Shown here in pieces: positions 12,836-13,979 of a stretch of DNA of 13,979 bases (its first letter is position 1; each line of letters opens with the position of its first letter). The position numbers were made by a program, and so were the translations under genes. The notes beneath the pieces are model-generated. The model worked only from the letters and a program-made list of their open reading frames with translations. It did not search any database and was not told the origin of the DNA. The stretch is from Micavibrio sp. (GTDB taxonomy: Bacteria; Pseudomonadota; Alphaproteobacteria; Micavibrionales; Micavibrionaceae), in contig JAPJRC010000057.1 in the NCBI GenBank assembly GCA_030824805.1, positions 1 through 13,979 of the forward strand, read 5' to 3'.

Positions 12836-13979
<1,144 letters not shown>

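Overview
The window looks like chromosomal housekeeping DNA from an alphaproteobacterium. The evidence is the gene order zinc-ribbon protein / ftsE / ftsX / ydcF / plsC / DUF2125, an alphaproteobacterial chorismate mutase next to hisC and tyrA, and a parvulin isomerase divergent from secA. Base composition is moderate. A deep-branching Rhodospirillales- or Micavibrio-like lineage would fit, but that is only an impression. There are no phage, IS, CRISPR, tRNA or rRNA features, and no gene-free stretch longer than about 150 bases.

Layout. (1) 1-1037, minus strand: a zinc-ribbon/DUF3426 membrane protein followed by the first 39 codons of a probable PAP2-type phosphatase that runs off the left edge. 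(2) 1118-5703, plus strand: a tight operon of an exported helical-repeat protein, ftsE (TTG start), ftsX, ydcF, plsC and a DUF2125 protein, linked by 2-11 base gaps or ATGA overlaps. It serves the cell envelope and division. (3) 8717-5600, minus strand: chorismate mutase, hisC, a newly noticed Tyr-rich leader peptide, then tyrA. This is the chorismate-to-tyrosine branch. (4) 8798-9865, plus strand: metA, divergent from the chorismate mutase. (5) 12685-9862, minus strand: an anchored parvulin-type PPIase, mutT, apt and a SAM methyltransferase. (6) 12836 to the right edge, plus strand: the first 381 codons of secA behind a good sigma-70-type promoter.

The main discovery candidate lies between hisC and tyrA. 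An 18-codon ORF (MILNAATYGLYAANYYAL, 4 Tyr) starts on an ATGA overlap with the hisC stop. Its 3' end overlaps one arm of a perfect 11-bp inverted repeat, and the other arm contains the tyrA Shine-Dalgarno sequence. This is the architecture expected of a tyrosine-sensing translational attenuator that controls tyrA alone, after the shared chorismate mutase and aminotransferase genes. All of this can be read from the sequence; the mechanism is inference.

Other points of interest are a strong terminator-like hairpin inside the annotated N-terminus of mutT, a 104-base tail-to-tail coding overlap of DUF2125 and tyrA, a metA/methyltransferase pair whose stop codons share one CTAG, a MetA with Glu at the position linked to acetyl-CoA use, and a chorismate mutase whose C-terminal half looks like an eroded prephenate dehydratase.
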